Shown piece by piece: positions 1 to 7,558 of a stretch of 21,884 nt of DNA. The notes beneath the pieces are model-generated. The model searched no databases. It saw only the letters and a list, made by a program, of their open reading frames with translations, and was not told where the DNA came from. This stretch comes from JAJDBU01 sp046756925. GTDB taxonomy: Bacteria > Nitrospirota > Nitrospiria > SBBL01 > JAADHI01. The translations under genes were made by a program, and so were the position numbers. Each line of letters begins with the position of its first letter. Within the stretch, counting starts at the first letter, position 1. The stretch lies in contig JBHHXH010000048.1 of assembly GCA_046756925.1 (NCBI GenBank), positions 1 to 21,884 on the forward strand, written 5' to 3'.

Positions 1-405
1 GTTGGAAATGCCGCCCGCCGAAATCGCGGAGATGGCGGGCGGGGTGAGGTCGGCAAAGGTTTTACTCACCTCCGCGGAAAAAGTGCTTTCGTTGCCGGCG
101 CCATCGAAGGCGGTGACGGCAAAAAAATAAGTTCCAAGACCCAGGCCGGTCACCGTGTAACTGGTTTGATTGCCAAGGGTAATCGGTGTTCCATAGGTCC
201 TGGATGCGTTTCCAAAGTAGACTTTATACCCCGCCAAATCGACTTCGGTATTGGGGGACCAAGATAAAGTGGCTTCCCCGGCGAAGGCCTTTGCGCTGAG
301 TGCGATGAACATCATCAAAGAGATGAGGGACCCGAGAAAGCGTCTCAAGTTTGCCGAATGAAACGCTTTGGTTGTCGATGTGCAAGGGGCGGTGCTGTTT
401 GTCAT
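1..405 (-). CDS. Secreted fibronectin type III domain protein, 3' end beyond window
   Basis: The frame opens at an ATG (403-405) preceded by AGTTAAAGGAAACCC, a good ribosome binding site, and stays open for 135 codons to the window edge, so only the N-terminus is present. A basic stretch and hydrophobic segment (about residues 21-38, ending in AKAFA-G) form a signal peptide, perhaps cleaved near residue 42. The mature part begins with a typical fibronectin type III repeat: ATLSWSPNTEVDLAGYKVY, then YTVTGLGLGTYFFAVTAFD and GNESTFSAEVS, followed by a TPPAIS linker that usually leads to another repeat or domain. Such repeats mediate extracellular binding or act as spacers, so the function of the whole protein cannot be read from this fragment. 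It lies downstream of the glrKR-type genes on the same strand but has its own sigma-54 promoter and activator sites. The signal peptide and repeat are seen; the role is unknown. Confidence 0.8.
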   Translation of the reverse strand, partial: MTNSTAPCTSTTKAFHSANLRRFLGSLISLMMFIALSAKAFAGEATLSWSPNTEVDLAGYKVYFGNASRTYGTPITLGNQTSYTVTGLGLGTYFFAVTAFDGAGNESTFSAEVSKTFADLTPPAISAISAGGISN

Positions 406-500
406 GGGTTTCCTTTAACTTTAATAAGGTTTGTTCCGCGTCTATTCCGTAACTGTCCGTTGTTGACGCGATTCGCAGGATCAAAACACGGATGTACTTG

Positions 501-517
501 CCGGACGATGTGTCCGG
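501..517 (-). other. Hairpin at the predicted 5' end of the fibronectin-type transcript
   Basis: CCGGAC-GATGT-GTCCGG forms a perfect 6-bp stem with a 5-base loop. The sigma-54 promoter at 529-545 predicts a transcription start near 518, so the mRNA would begin almost exactly with this hairpin. A 5' stem can protect an mRNA from decay. No T tract follows on either strand, so it is not a good intrinsic terminator. Confidence 0.35.
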
Positions 518-528
518 ATTCAGTTTAT

Positions 529-545
529 AGCAATGTAGATGCCAA
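529..545 (-). promoter_or_regulatory. Sigma-54 (-24/-12) promoter for the fibronectin-type gene
   Basis: Read on the minus strand the site is TTGGCATCTACATTGCT. It matches the sigma-54 consensus TTGGCACGNNNNTTGCW in the TTGGCA block and the TTGCT block, with the required GG-N10-GC spacing. The predicted start near 518 leaves a leader of about 110 bases before the ATG at 405. The multicopper oxidase promoter (17236-17252) has the same TTGGCAT and TTGCT blocks. Sigma-54 promoters need an enhancer-binding activator; candidate sites lie upstream at 620-637 and 686-703. Confidence 0.75.
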
Positions 546-573
546 ACATTTTTTGGGCGTATTTCCGTTGATA

Positions 574-586
574 AATCAAGGGAATG
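574..586 (+). promoter_or_regulatory. IHF-like site between activator site and promoter
   Basis: AATCAAGGGAATG differs from the IHF consensus WATCAANNNNTTR at one fixed position. It lies between the sigma-54 promoter (529-545) and the exact activator site (620-637), where IHF bends DNA at many sigma-54 promoters, including GlrR-controlled ones in enterobacteria. The motif is short, so the match alone is weak; the position is what makes it plausible. Confidence 0.35.
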
Positions 587-619
587 GCAGGTGATCTTCG
601 GGTGTGGATGGGGGTAGGG

Positions 620-637
620 TGTCGCCTCGTCACGACA
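620..637 (-). promoter_or_regulatory. GlrR-type activator site, exact TGTC-N10-GACA
   Basis: TGTC-GCCTCGTCAC-GACA is an exact match to the TGTC-N10-GACA sequence known for enterobacterial GlrR. Its centre is about 98 bp upstream of the GC of the sigma-54 promoter at 529-545, the usual distance for an upstream activating site. The gene for a GlrR-like activator ends at 713, right beside it. Binding itself is inference. Confidence 0.6.
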
Positions 638-685
638 TCCAAAATGGACGGGAATTTATCTTATTGATAATAAAAGGTTTTTGTA

Positions 686-703
686 TGTCTCCCGATCACG
701 ACG
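686..703 (-). promoter_or_regulatory. Second GlrR-type activator site, 7 of 8 fixed bases
   Basis: TGTC-TCCCGATCAC-GACG matches TGTC-N10-GACA except for the last base. Its centre is 66 bp upstream of the exact site at 620-637. Enterobacterial glmY promoters also carry several GlrR sites. It lies just past the end of the activator gene (713) and overlaps a small inverted repeat (CCGAT/ATCGG, about 692-709). Confidence 0.4.
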
Positions 704-712
704 TATCGGTTG

Positions 713-2089
713 TTATGAGGACGGCCGAAAAAGGGCGGGATCCAGCTTGTGACGGCTTAACAATTTATAAAATTCCGTCCGGTTTCTCTGGGCAATATCT
801 GCCGCATGGCTGACGTTTCCAAGGGTCATTTGCAGCAGTTGGACAAGGTAATCGCGTTCGAAGCGGTCTCTTGCGCTGGTAAAGGAAGGAATTTCTCCTG
901 GTTTGATTCGGATGGCTTTTTGAACCAGCGAAGCGGTAATAATTGGCGTGGTCGACAAGGTCACCGCCTGCTCGATGACATTCAGGAGTTGTCTTACATT
1001 CCCGGGCCAGGGGGCCCGGAGTAACAATTCGACGGCTTCCGGTGAAATGCCGGTAATGTGTTTTTGGCCTTTTTCCAATAGTTTTGAAAGCATATGCCGG
1101 GCCAATAAGGGAATGTCTTCCCGGCGTTTGGAAAGGGGCGGCACTTCCAAGGTGAGGACAACGAGCCGGTAATAAAGATCTTCCCTGAAACGGCCGACTT
1201 CTATTTCTTTTTCGAGGTTTCGATGGGATGCGGAGAGGATCCTTACATCGACCGGGATCGTGCGCGTCGTTCCCAGCGGCCGCACTTGTTTCTCCTGCAA
1301 GGCGCGGAGGAGTTTGGGTTGAAGCGCTTGCGGCATGTCTCCGATCTCGTCTAAAAAGAGGGTTCCGCCATCGGCGGCTTGGAACAAGCCTTTTCGATCT
1401 TGCACGGCGCCGGTGAAGGCGCCTTTGCTGTAACCGAACAGTTCCGATTCCAACAAGGATTCCGGAATGGCGCTGCAGTTGATTTCCACGAAGGGTTTTT
1501 CCCGCCGCGGTCCGGCTTTGTGAATGGCCCGCGCGAGCAATTCCTTACCGGTGCCCGTTTCTCCTTGAATAAATACGGAGGTATCTCCGGATGCAACCAG
1601 CTTGGCCTGGGTAAGTAATTCCTCCATCAAAGGATTTTGGGTGATGATCTCGCTTCTCCAGTCATCGTTCTGGTGTTTTTCAGGGGCCTCTTGGCTTTGT
1701 CCGCTGCATTGCAAGGCCTTTTCGATATGGCTTAGTAATACCTTGGTGTCGAAGGGTTTGCTTAAGAAACTAAAAACACCCCTTTTGATGGCCGTGACCG
1801 CGTCAGGAATCGTGCCGTGCGCCGTAAGGATAATAATCGGCATGGCAGGATGTTCCCGGTGTATGATCTCGGAGAGGGCCATGCCGTCCATTCCATCCAT
1901 GCGCAGATCGGTAATGACGATCTGGGGGCGAAAGACGGAAAGATGCGTCAGGGCGCTTTTTCCGCTTTCCGCGGTTGCAACTTGATAGCCGGTGGCTTTC
2001 AGGCGAAGCGTTAAGAGCCTTAAAAGCGATGTATCGTCATCCACCAATAATATCTTGTGTCCGGGGCTATTCATGGTCGATATTCTCAT
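713..2089 (-). CDS. glrR: Sigma-54-dependent response regulator, GlrR/QseF-like
   Basis: An NtrC-family activator of 458 residues (E. coli GlrR is slightly shorter). The receiver domain (about 10-125) has the DDD acidic patch, phospho-acceptor D61 (VITDLRMDGMDG) and K111 (FLSKPF). The AAA+ domain (about 147-375) has Walker A GETGTGKE (176-183), the sigma-54 contact loop GAFTGA (223-228), Walker B GTLFLDEIGD (242-251) and the REDLYYRL segment. The C-terminal helix-turn-helix (about 423-447) contains NVSHAADIAQRNRTEFYKLL, very like the GlrR end. The gene overlaps the lipoprotein gene by 23 bases; translation may start at the TTG/ATG region at 2089 or at Met6 (2074), and neither has a clear ribosome binding site. 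The kinase-lipoprotein-regulator order supports the GlrR assignment. It probably drives the two sigma-54 promoters found here. Confidence 0.88.
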   Translation of the reverse strand: MRISTMNSPGHKILLVDDDTSLLRLLTLRLKATGYQVATAESGKSALTHLSVFRPQIVITDLRMDGMDGMALSEIIHREHPAMPIIILTAHGTIPDAVTAIKRGVFSFLSKPFDTKVLLSHIEKALQCSGQSQEAPEKHQNDDWRSEIITQNPLMEELLTQAKLVASGDTSVFIQGETGTGKELLARAIHKAGPRREKPFVEINCSAIPESLLESELFGYSKGAFTGAVQDRKGLFQAADGGTLFLDEIGDMPQALQPKLLRALQEKQVRPLGTTRTIPVDVRILSASHRNLEKEIEVGRFREDLYYRLVVLTLEVPPLSKRREDIPLLARHMLSKLLEKGQKHITGISPEAVELLLRAPWPGNVRQLLNVIEQAVTLSTTPIITASLVQKAIRIKPGEIPSFTSARDRFERDYLVQLLQMTLGNVSHAADIAQRNRTEFYKLLSRHKLDPALFRPSS

Positions 2090-2729
2090 CTCGTTTCATA
2101 ATGTTTTCTTCAATGGTCTTGAGTGCCTCGATTATTTTCTCCAGTTTTTCGCTTTGGGCTTCTTCCGCCTTCAATCGCTTGGACAAAGTCTGATATTGTT
2201 TGTCCCGGTCTTTTATTTTCCGAACAAGGCCCTTATAGTCTTCTTCGCGTTTTCGATGCTCGCGGTCGAGATTGCGGTATTCCGCTTCCCTTTTTTGATC
2301 CTGCCGGATGGAGGCGGCCAAGAAGAGCGAGAAATCCCTTAAGACCGGGTCGATGGGGACAGACCCGCTTAAGTAATTTTCCACAAGATTCAAGGCGAGA
2401 TCGGCGTCTTGCGGTTCCGGATGTTCGGGCATCGTTAAGATCATGGCGAATTTTAATCGATGTATCGGGTCCTTAAATTTGGAAAACGCTTTTTGGGTTT
2501 TTAGGCGTTCTACGTTTAAAGCCTTTTCCGAAAGGGTGTCGAGATGCCGATAATAGGCGAGTAGAATTTCGATTTCGTGTAATTGCCGTTTCATTTCTTT
2601 TTTGACTGTCGCGAGGGGGGGTCTCGGCTGTAGACGCGCCCATTCCATCGCGTTGCAACCGAGCGCCAAGCTTCCACAGCACATGATAAGCAAGATCTTT
2701 ATCGGTGAGACCTTCTTGGAGACCTTCAT
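2067..2729 (-). CDS. qseG: Coiled-coil lipoprotein of the GlrK/GlrR operon, YfhG/QseG-like
   Basis: A 220-residue exported protein. The N-terminus is basic then hydrophobic, ending in the lipobox LALGC with lipidation Cys25. The rest is highly charged and helical. About 150-210 is a strong coiled coil rich in R, K, E and Q (YRNLDREHRKREEDYKGL and following). In enterobacteria the middle gene of this operon encodes outer-membrane lipoprotein QseG (YfhG), which contacts the kinase and affects its signalling. Size, lipobox, coiled coil and position between kinase and regulator genes all fit, though the sequence alone is low-complexity and the orthology rests largely on context. It overlaps the kinase gene by 4 bases (ATGA) and the regulator gene by 23, implying translational coupling. 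Confidence 0.7.
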   Translation of the reverse strand: MKVSKKVSPIKILLIMCCGSLALGCNAMEWARLQPRPPLATVKKEMKRQLHEIEILLAYYRHLDTLSEKALNVERLKTQKAFSKFKDPIHRLKFAMILTMPEHPEPQDADLALNLVENYLSGSVPIDPVLRDFSLFLAASIRQDQKREAEYRNLDREHRKREEDYKGLVRKIKDRDKQYQTLSKRLKAEEAQSEKLEKIIEALKTIEENIMKRDENIDHE

Positions 2730-4171
2730 GCTTCGACCTTCAGTTTTTGAATCGGCAGCTTGACGCGAAGGTGGGTCCCGTTCGATTTTCCATCGACGAT
2801 TTCGATTTGACCATGATGGGCCATGACATATTCCTTCGCCAAGGATAGACCGATACCTGTGCCTTCAAGATCTCCTCCAGGGCTTTGCTTGCCTTGGTAG
2901 AAGGGATCGAAGACCCGGGGTTTGTCTTCGGGGTCGATTCCCGGTCCGGAATCGATGACATCCAATACGGCATTTTCTCCTTCTTGGTTCAAGGAGACTT
3001 TGATGTTTCCACTCACGGGGGAGAACTTGACGGCATTTGAAACCAGGTTGTCGACGACAACCGTTAATTTATCTTCGTCTCCGGAAATCGTCTGATCCGC
3101 CAAATCCAGATCAAAACGGATGCCTCGGGCCATGATGGCCAATTGGTGTTCCGCGATCACTTTTTCCACCAATCGATTCAATCCGACTTCCTTCGGAAAG
3201 AGGGCGGAGTGCCGCTCCAAGACGACGCTGAAATTGAGCAGGTTCTCAATCATCTTTTGAAGCTGTACGCTTTTTTGGTGCAATATTTGAACGACCTTCC
3301 GTTGTTCTCTGTTTAACTCGCCGGGCACCTCGTCGATCAATAATTCGACGCCCGCCCGCGTGGCGGTGAGCGGTGTTTTCAGCTCGTGGGACACATGGCG
3401 TAGGAATTGACTTTTCTGCGCCTCCAGTTCCTTGAGCCGAGACCGAAGCCAGTCTAATCGCTTTCCAAGGTATTCCAAATCCTTGGGCCCGGAGATGACT
3501 ATTCTTGATGAGAAGGTTCCATCTCCCAGTTTTCGAATGGCTTGGTCTATTTGTTTGATGGGGCGAGCGATTAATACGGTAAAAACGACCACAAGGATCA
3601 ATGTAATGGGAATGACGCCCATGGCCTGCCACACAAGGGTTTTTTTTGCATCTTCCCCGGTCGCCTTCATTTGCTCGATTTCCCTGGAGACCACGCTCCG
3701 GTTTTCGGATAATATCGATTGCGCGACACCCGATAAGGCAGCGAAGCCCGATACGGCTTTTTTTACATTATCCGAGTCGTGGGGGCTGTTTTGGATGAGG
3801 GAAAAAAGGCTTTCTTCTCTGGCCGTGAGTTCGCGCATTTGCGTCTGCTGGGTTGTTCCCATCGGCAGTTGCGCCATTTCCTTGACCGTCTCTTGTAGCG
3901 CCTGATGCGTTTTTTTATATAGTTGAAGGAAGGTCTCGTCGCCCAGAATTTGAAACTGCCGGGCGTTCCTTTCCATTGAGGTAATGTGTTCCGTCAGCAT
4001 GACGCTTCCCTTGGTCGCCTGAACCGCTTGAAACAGTGCTTGTCGGCCTTGATCGACCAAACGGTCGACGTTGATGACGGCATACACCAAAGAAAATATC
4101 AGGGGAAGGGCGACCATTGAAAACCCAATCAGCACCAGGTTTAAGACCGATTTTGGACGGTAGATCTTCAT
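2726..4171 (-). CDS. glrK: Membrane sensor histidine kinase, GlrK/QseE-like
   Basis: A 481-residue inner-membrane kinase. Two membrane segments (about 11-33 and 183-201) bracket a ~150-residue periplasmic helical sensor region. A HAMP linker (about 202-250) leads into the dimerisation domain with H-box FLRHVSHELKTPLT, phospho-acceptor His262. The ATPase domain has N-box DNLVSNAVKFSP (N375, N379), G1 DSGPGID (407-413), the F-box FDPFYQG and G2 GTGIGLSL (437-444). It should phosphorylate D61 of the downstream regulator. The start ATG has a modest GTGAAG upstream. The nearest strong terminator lies 115 bases before the start, so the operon should have a promoter of its own inside that gap, but no clear one was seen. 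Kinase assignment is certain; the GlrK name rests on the operon order. Confidence 0.85.
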   Translation of the reverse strand: MKIYRPKSVLNLVLIGFSMVALPLIFSLVYAVINVDRLVDQGRQALFQAVQATKGSVMLTEHITSMERNARQFQILGDETFLQLYKKTHQALQETVKEMAQLPMGTTQQTQMRELTAREESLFSLIQNSPHDSDNVKKAVSGFAALSGVAQSILSENRSVVSREIEQMKATGEDAKKTLVWQAMGVIPITLILVVVFTVLIARPIKQIDQAIRKLGDGTFSSRIVISGPKDLEYLGKRLDWLRSRLKELEAQKSQFLRHVSHELKTPLTATRAGVELLIDEVPGELNREQRKVVQILHQKSVQLQKMIENLLNFSVVLERHSALFPKEVGLNRLVEKVIAEHQLAIMARGIRFDLDLADQTISGDEDKLTVVVDNLVSNAVKFSPVSGNIKVSLNQEGENAVLDVIDSGPGIDPEDKPRVFDPFYQGKQSPGGDLEGTGIGLSLAKEYVMAHHGQIEIVDGKSNGTHLRVKLPIQKLKVEA

Positions 4172-4284
4172 CGTGCTTCACATTTACATTTCAGGGCCTG
4201 CCGGCGATTGGGTCCGTGGCATCCGCATTCATCAAACATGGACTGGATGCGGGATGAGAGGCGATCGATCACGTGCGAAACGAG

Positions 4285-4316
4285 AAAAAAAACCGCCAAT
4301 ATATGTTCTTTGGCGG
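4285..4316 (-). terminator. Rho-independent terminator
   Basis: On the minus strand CCGCCAA, a 10-base loop and TTGGCGG form a perfect 7-bp GC-rich stem, directly followed by eight T. This is a textbook intrinsic terminator for minus-strand transcription. It lies about 360 bases beyond the end of proS and 115 before the kinase gene. It therefore separates the isoprenoid/proS operon from the glrK operon and may end a short transcript of its own. Confidence 0.8.
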
Positions 4317-4674
4317 CTTTGCGGGTGCATCGATGCGAAAAACGGTCCCTTTACTCTTTTGCAGACCGTAGGGACTTTATAAGTGGGACTCACTGAGTAA
4401 GGGACGATACTCAATATAATCCCCTCGGGCTTTTTCAACTGAGTTCGTTTCGCGCCTCATTGCTGATAGCGGACGCCTCGTTTTAATAGCATAATCAGTT
4501 GGTCGATTTCAACCGACTGTATCGGACCACGGGTTGAGGATGGGTCCTTGTTGATGGGAGCCGCTTGGGTCGCGCTTATTTTTTCAGAGATCAGGGCCCT
4601 TGCAGGAGGCCGAGGAGGAGTATGGGTTGTTTATCCCGCCGGATGAATGCAGAAAACGTCTCCGATGCCTTATT
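4317..4674 (-). other. Gap between proS and the terminator; no confident gene
   Basis: No recognised protein gene lies here. On the minus strand, 4462 to about 4650 is an open frame with no ATG, GTG or TTG start, ending KRGVRYQQ-stop; it may be chance or a decayed gene. About 4335-4410 holds a perfect inverted repeat (ACTCA-C-TGAGT, 4390-4400) and three GTCCC copies, two of which can pair with GGGAC, suggesting a foldable RNA. Weak -35/-10-like pairs occur (TTGAAA-N18-TATTAA near 4482-4511). In enterobacteria, glmY occupies the same place before glrK. The region could be only a long proS 3' end. Confidence 0.3.
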
Positions 4675-6402
4675 TTAATTTCCAAGGCATTTATGTTTCA
4701 TGGTTTTTACGATGTCCTTGAGCGGGATCGTTGTTTTTTCACCCGTTCTCCGGTCTTTAAGCTCCACAAAGCCTTTGGTGAGGTTTCTTTCGCCGACGAT
4801 GACCTGATAGGGGATGCCCAAAAGGTCCGCATCGTTGAATTTGACGCCGGCGCGTTCTGACCGGTCTTCGAACAGGACTTCAATCTTTTCTCCCTCCAGG
4901 GATTTATAGATCGATTCCGCGGCCGTTAACACCCGATGATTTCCTTCCTGTACGGGGATGATTTCGATGCGGAAGGGCGCGATGGGCATCGGCCAGATGA
5001 TCCCGTTTTCGTCGTGATTTTGCTCAATGGCAGCCGAAACGATGCGGGATACGCCGATGCCGTAGCAGCCCATTACAAAAAACCGTTCTTCTCCGGCCCG
5101 GTCGAGAAAGGTGGCCTGCATGGCTTCGCTGTACTTTGTTCCGAGCATAAAGACATGACCGACTTCGATGCCGCGATCGATCTTTAAGGGAGATCGGCAC
5201 TTGGTGCAAGGATCTCCCGGTATGGCGTTGCGAAGATCGGTGTATCGGTCCACCTTAAAATCCCGGCCGGGGACGGCATGAAGGAAGTGGGTATCTTGTT
5301 GGTTTGCTCCGACGATGCAATTGCTCATTGCCTTAACCGAAAAATCCCCAATGACTTCGATCGACTTTAATCCGACCGGCCCGGAGTAACCCGATGGCCC
5401 CTGGGTCGTCTCTTCGACCGTGTTTCGATTGGCCAAGGCAAGGTGGGAAGCCTTCAGAACACGCTTTAGCTTGATTTCGTTCACTTCGTGGTCTCCCCGG
5501 ACCAAGACCGCCACGGGACGACCGTCCGCTAGAAATAAGAGTGTCTTTAGCAAGTGATCGGGGCTGACCTTCAGACATTCACAGACGGCTTCCACCGATT
5601 TTTTGCCGGGTGTGGAAACAGGGGTCATGGCCTTTGGCGCTTCATCTGGCGCTTCATCCGTATTCCCAGGCGCGCGTTCGGCCGGCAAGACCTCCGCCCG
5701 TTCGATATTGGCCGCATAACCGCACGACGTACACGAAACGATGGCTTCCTCGCCGGTTTGCGCCAGGACCATAAACTCATGTGATGATGCCCCCCCCATG
5801 AGTCCGGTATCGGCTTCGACCGCTCGAAAACGGAGCCCGATCCGTTCGAAGATGCGTTCATAAGCCGTCATCATGCTTCGATAGCTGCGTGTGGCGCCAT
5901 CCAAATCGGCGTCGAAACTGTAGGCATCCTTCATGATGAACTCTCGGCCCCGCATAAGGCCGAACCGCGGACGAATTTCATCCCGGAATTTCGTTTGAAT
6001 CTGATAGAGGTTGATCGGCAGCTGCCGATAGGATCTGATTTCGCGCCGAACGAGGTCTGTGATGACTTCTTCGTGCGTCGGTCCGAGGCAGAAGCTCCGG
6101 TCGTGCCGGTCTTTCAAGCGTACCAATTCCTTTCCGTAGGCCTTCCAACGCCCGGTTTCTTCCCATAGTTCCGCGGGCTGTAAGGCGGGCATGAGCAACT
6201 CCTGCGCACCGGCTTTGGTCATTTCTTCCCGAACGATGGATTTTACTTTTGATAAAACCCGTAGGCCGAGGGGAAGGAGGGAGTAGACGCCTGCAGCCAC
6301 TTGCCGGATCAGCCCCGCTCGCAGCATCAAACGATGACTGACCGTTTCGGCATCGGCCGGATTGTCCCGAAGGGTGGGTATGAACAGTTTGGAATAATAC
6401 AC
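4675..6402 (-). CDS. proS: Prolyl-tRNA synthetase, bacterial type
   Basis: A 575-residue class II aminoacyl-tRNA synthetase that charges tRNA-Pro in the cytoplasm (E. coli ProRS is 572). The N-terminal catalytic part carries the family TEE block GPTHEEVITDLVRREIRSY and motif 2, FRDEIRPRFGLMRGREFIMKD. An insertion of roughly residues 225-390 is the YbaK-like editing domain that removes mischarged alanine, typical of bacterial-type enzymes. Motif 3 (GCYGIGVSRI) and the anticodon-binding domain (IAPFRIEIIPVQEG onward) complete it. The start is a GTG whose G is the last base of the ispG stop TAG, a one-base overlap that implies coupling. It is the last gene of the long minus-strand operon. Confidence 0.96.
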   Translation of the reverse strand: MYYSKLFIPTLRDNPADAETVSHRLMLRAGLIRQVAAGVYSLLPLGLRVLSKVKSIVREEMTKAGAQELLMPALQPAELWEETGRWKAYGKELVRLKDRHDRSFCLGPTHEEVITDLVRREIRSYRQLPINLYQIQTKFRDEIRPRFGLMRGREFIMKDAYSFDADLDGATRSYRSMMTAYERIFERIGLRFRAVEADTGLMGGASSHEFMVLAQTGEEAIVSCTSCGYAANIERAEVLPAERAPGNTDEAPDEAPKAMTPVSTPGKKSVEAVCECLKVSPDHLLKTLLFLADGRPVAVLVRGDHEVNEIKLKRVLKASHLALANRNTVEETTQGPSGYSGPVGLKSIEVIGDFSVKAMSNCIVGANQQDTHFLHAVPGRDFKVDRYTDLRNAIPGDPCTKCRSPLKIDRGIEVGHVFMLGTKYSEAMQATFLDRAGEERFFVMGCYGIGVSRIVSAAIEQNHDENGIIWPMPIAPFRIEIIPVQEGNHRVLTAAESIYKSLEGEKIEVLFEDRSERAGVKFNDADLLGIPYQVIVGERNLTKGFVELKDRRTGEKTTIPLKDIVKTMKHKCLGN

Positions 6403-7514
6403 TATTGTCTGACCAGTTCCCGCCGCCGCTTGGCTTGCCGTTCGGCGACGAGCGCTTCCACTTCAGAAATGAGGACCGCTTCAAGCGCTTCAGTCGGCAC
6501 TTTTTTGACGATCTCTCCCTTTCTGAAAAGAAGCCCGACGCCTCGGCCTCCCGCAATGCCGATGTCAGCTTCTTTGCCTTCCCCGATTCCGTTGACGACG
6601 CAGCCGAGCACGGAGATATCCAAGGGTTCCGAGATGTGTGCGAGTTTTTTCTCCAGGGTTGCGGCGAGATTCACCACGTCAAACTCGAGACGACCGCAGG
6701 TCGGACAGGCAATGACGTTAATCCCCCGCCTCCTTAAATGAAGCGATTTGAGGATTTCAAAGCCGACACGCACTTCTTCAACGGGGTCTGCCGCGAGGGA
6801 GACGCGCAGGGTGTCTCCAATGCCTTCGGATAAAAGAATACCGAGACCCACCGCGGATTTGATCGCGCCGGTGGATGCGGTTCCCGCTTCGGTGATGCCG
6901 AGGTGAAGCGGGTAGTCGGATTGTTCTGAAAAAAGCCGGTAGGCGGCGGTCGCAAGACCCACATGGGAGGCTTTGAGAGAGACCTTCGTTTCGTAAAAGC
7001 CGAGGGATTCCAGGATCTCGATGTGGCGCATCGCCGAGGCGACCATGGCCTTGGCAGTCGGGTAGCCGTATCTTTCCAAGAGATCTTTTTCGAGTGAGCC
7101 GGCATTCACCCCGATACGGATCGGCACGCCTTGGTCTTTGGCTTGTTTCACCACTCTTTCGACACGATCCCGAGCACCGATATTTCCAGGGTTCAACCGT
7201 AAACCCTCGACCTTTGCATCGAGCGCCATGAGGGCGTGGAGATAGTTGAAGTGAATATCGGCGATGAGGGGAATCGAAATTTGAGAGCGAATTTTCGGGA
7301 GCGCCTCCGCCGATGCTTTGTCCGGGACGGAGACCCGGACGATTTCGCATCCGGCTTCCTCAAGCCGGAGAATCTCGGACACCGTGGATTTAACATCGGA
7401 CGTATCGGTCGTGGTCATCGATTGCACAACGACGGGCGCATCGCCACCGATCTTTACGGATCCGATCGAGATCTGACGCGTTTTTCGGCGTGTTGTTTCC
7501 ACTGGGTTTGCCAT
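6402..7514 (-). CDS. ispG: (E)-4-hydroxy-3-methylbut-2-enyl-diphosphate synthase
   Basis: The penultimate MEP-pathway enzyme, a [4Fe-4S] protein that reductively converts MEcPP to HMBPP for isoprenoid synthesis. Its 370 residues make the short two-domain form: a TIM barrel (about 10-255; TTDTSDV, SVPD, RLNPGN and RIGVNAGSLE visible) and a C-terminal cluster domain. The cluster ligands are C270 and C273 (IACPTCGR), C305 (VLGCVVNG) and E312, the same numbers as the E. coli enzyme. The start ATG at 7514 lacks a close ribosome binding site; GGGGGAAT lies about 30 bases upstream. It follows rseP by 44 bases and ends overlapping proS by one base. dxr, in the same operon, catalyses an earlier step of the pathway. 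Confidence 0.96.
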   Translation of the reverse strand: MANPVETTRRKTRQISIGSVKIGGDAPVVVQSMTTTDTSDVKSTVSEILRLEEAGCEIVRVSVPDKASAEALPKIRSQISIPLIADIHFNYLHALMALDAKVEGLRLNPGNIGARDRVERVVKQAKDQGVPIRIGVNAGSLEKDLLERYGYPTAKAMVASAMRHIEILESLGFYETKVSLKASHVGLATAAYRLFSEQSDYPLHLGITEAGTASTGAIKSAVGLGILLSEGIGDTLRVSLAADPVEEVRVGFEILKSLHLRRRGINVIACPTCGRLEFDVVNLAATLEKKLAHISEPLDISVLGCVVNGIGEGKEADIGIAGGRGVGLLFRKGEIVKKVPTEALEAVLISEVEALVAERQAKRRRELVRQ

Positions 7515-7558
7515 GTTCGGATCGGGGTGTGGACCGGATTCCCCCTTCTATCTTGTTT

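Noticed and set aside
224..484. 86-codon minus-strand open frame
   Set aside because: It overlaps the fibronectin-type gene in another frame, crosses its signal peptide, and has no domain. The other frame has a ribosome binding site, signal peptide and repeat.
692..709. Inverted repeat CCGAT/ATCGG as terminator of the regulator operon
   Set aside because: The stem is only 5 bp and is not followed directly by a T tract on the minus strand. It overlaps the second activator-type site, which explains the dyad equally well.
4462..4650. Minus-strand open frame after proS ending KRGVRYQQ
   Set aside because: It has no ATG, GTG or TTG start and no recognised family. About 60 open codons can occur by chance, so it is not called a gene.
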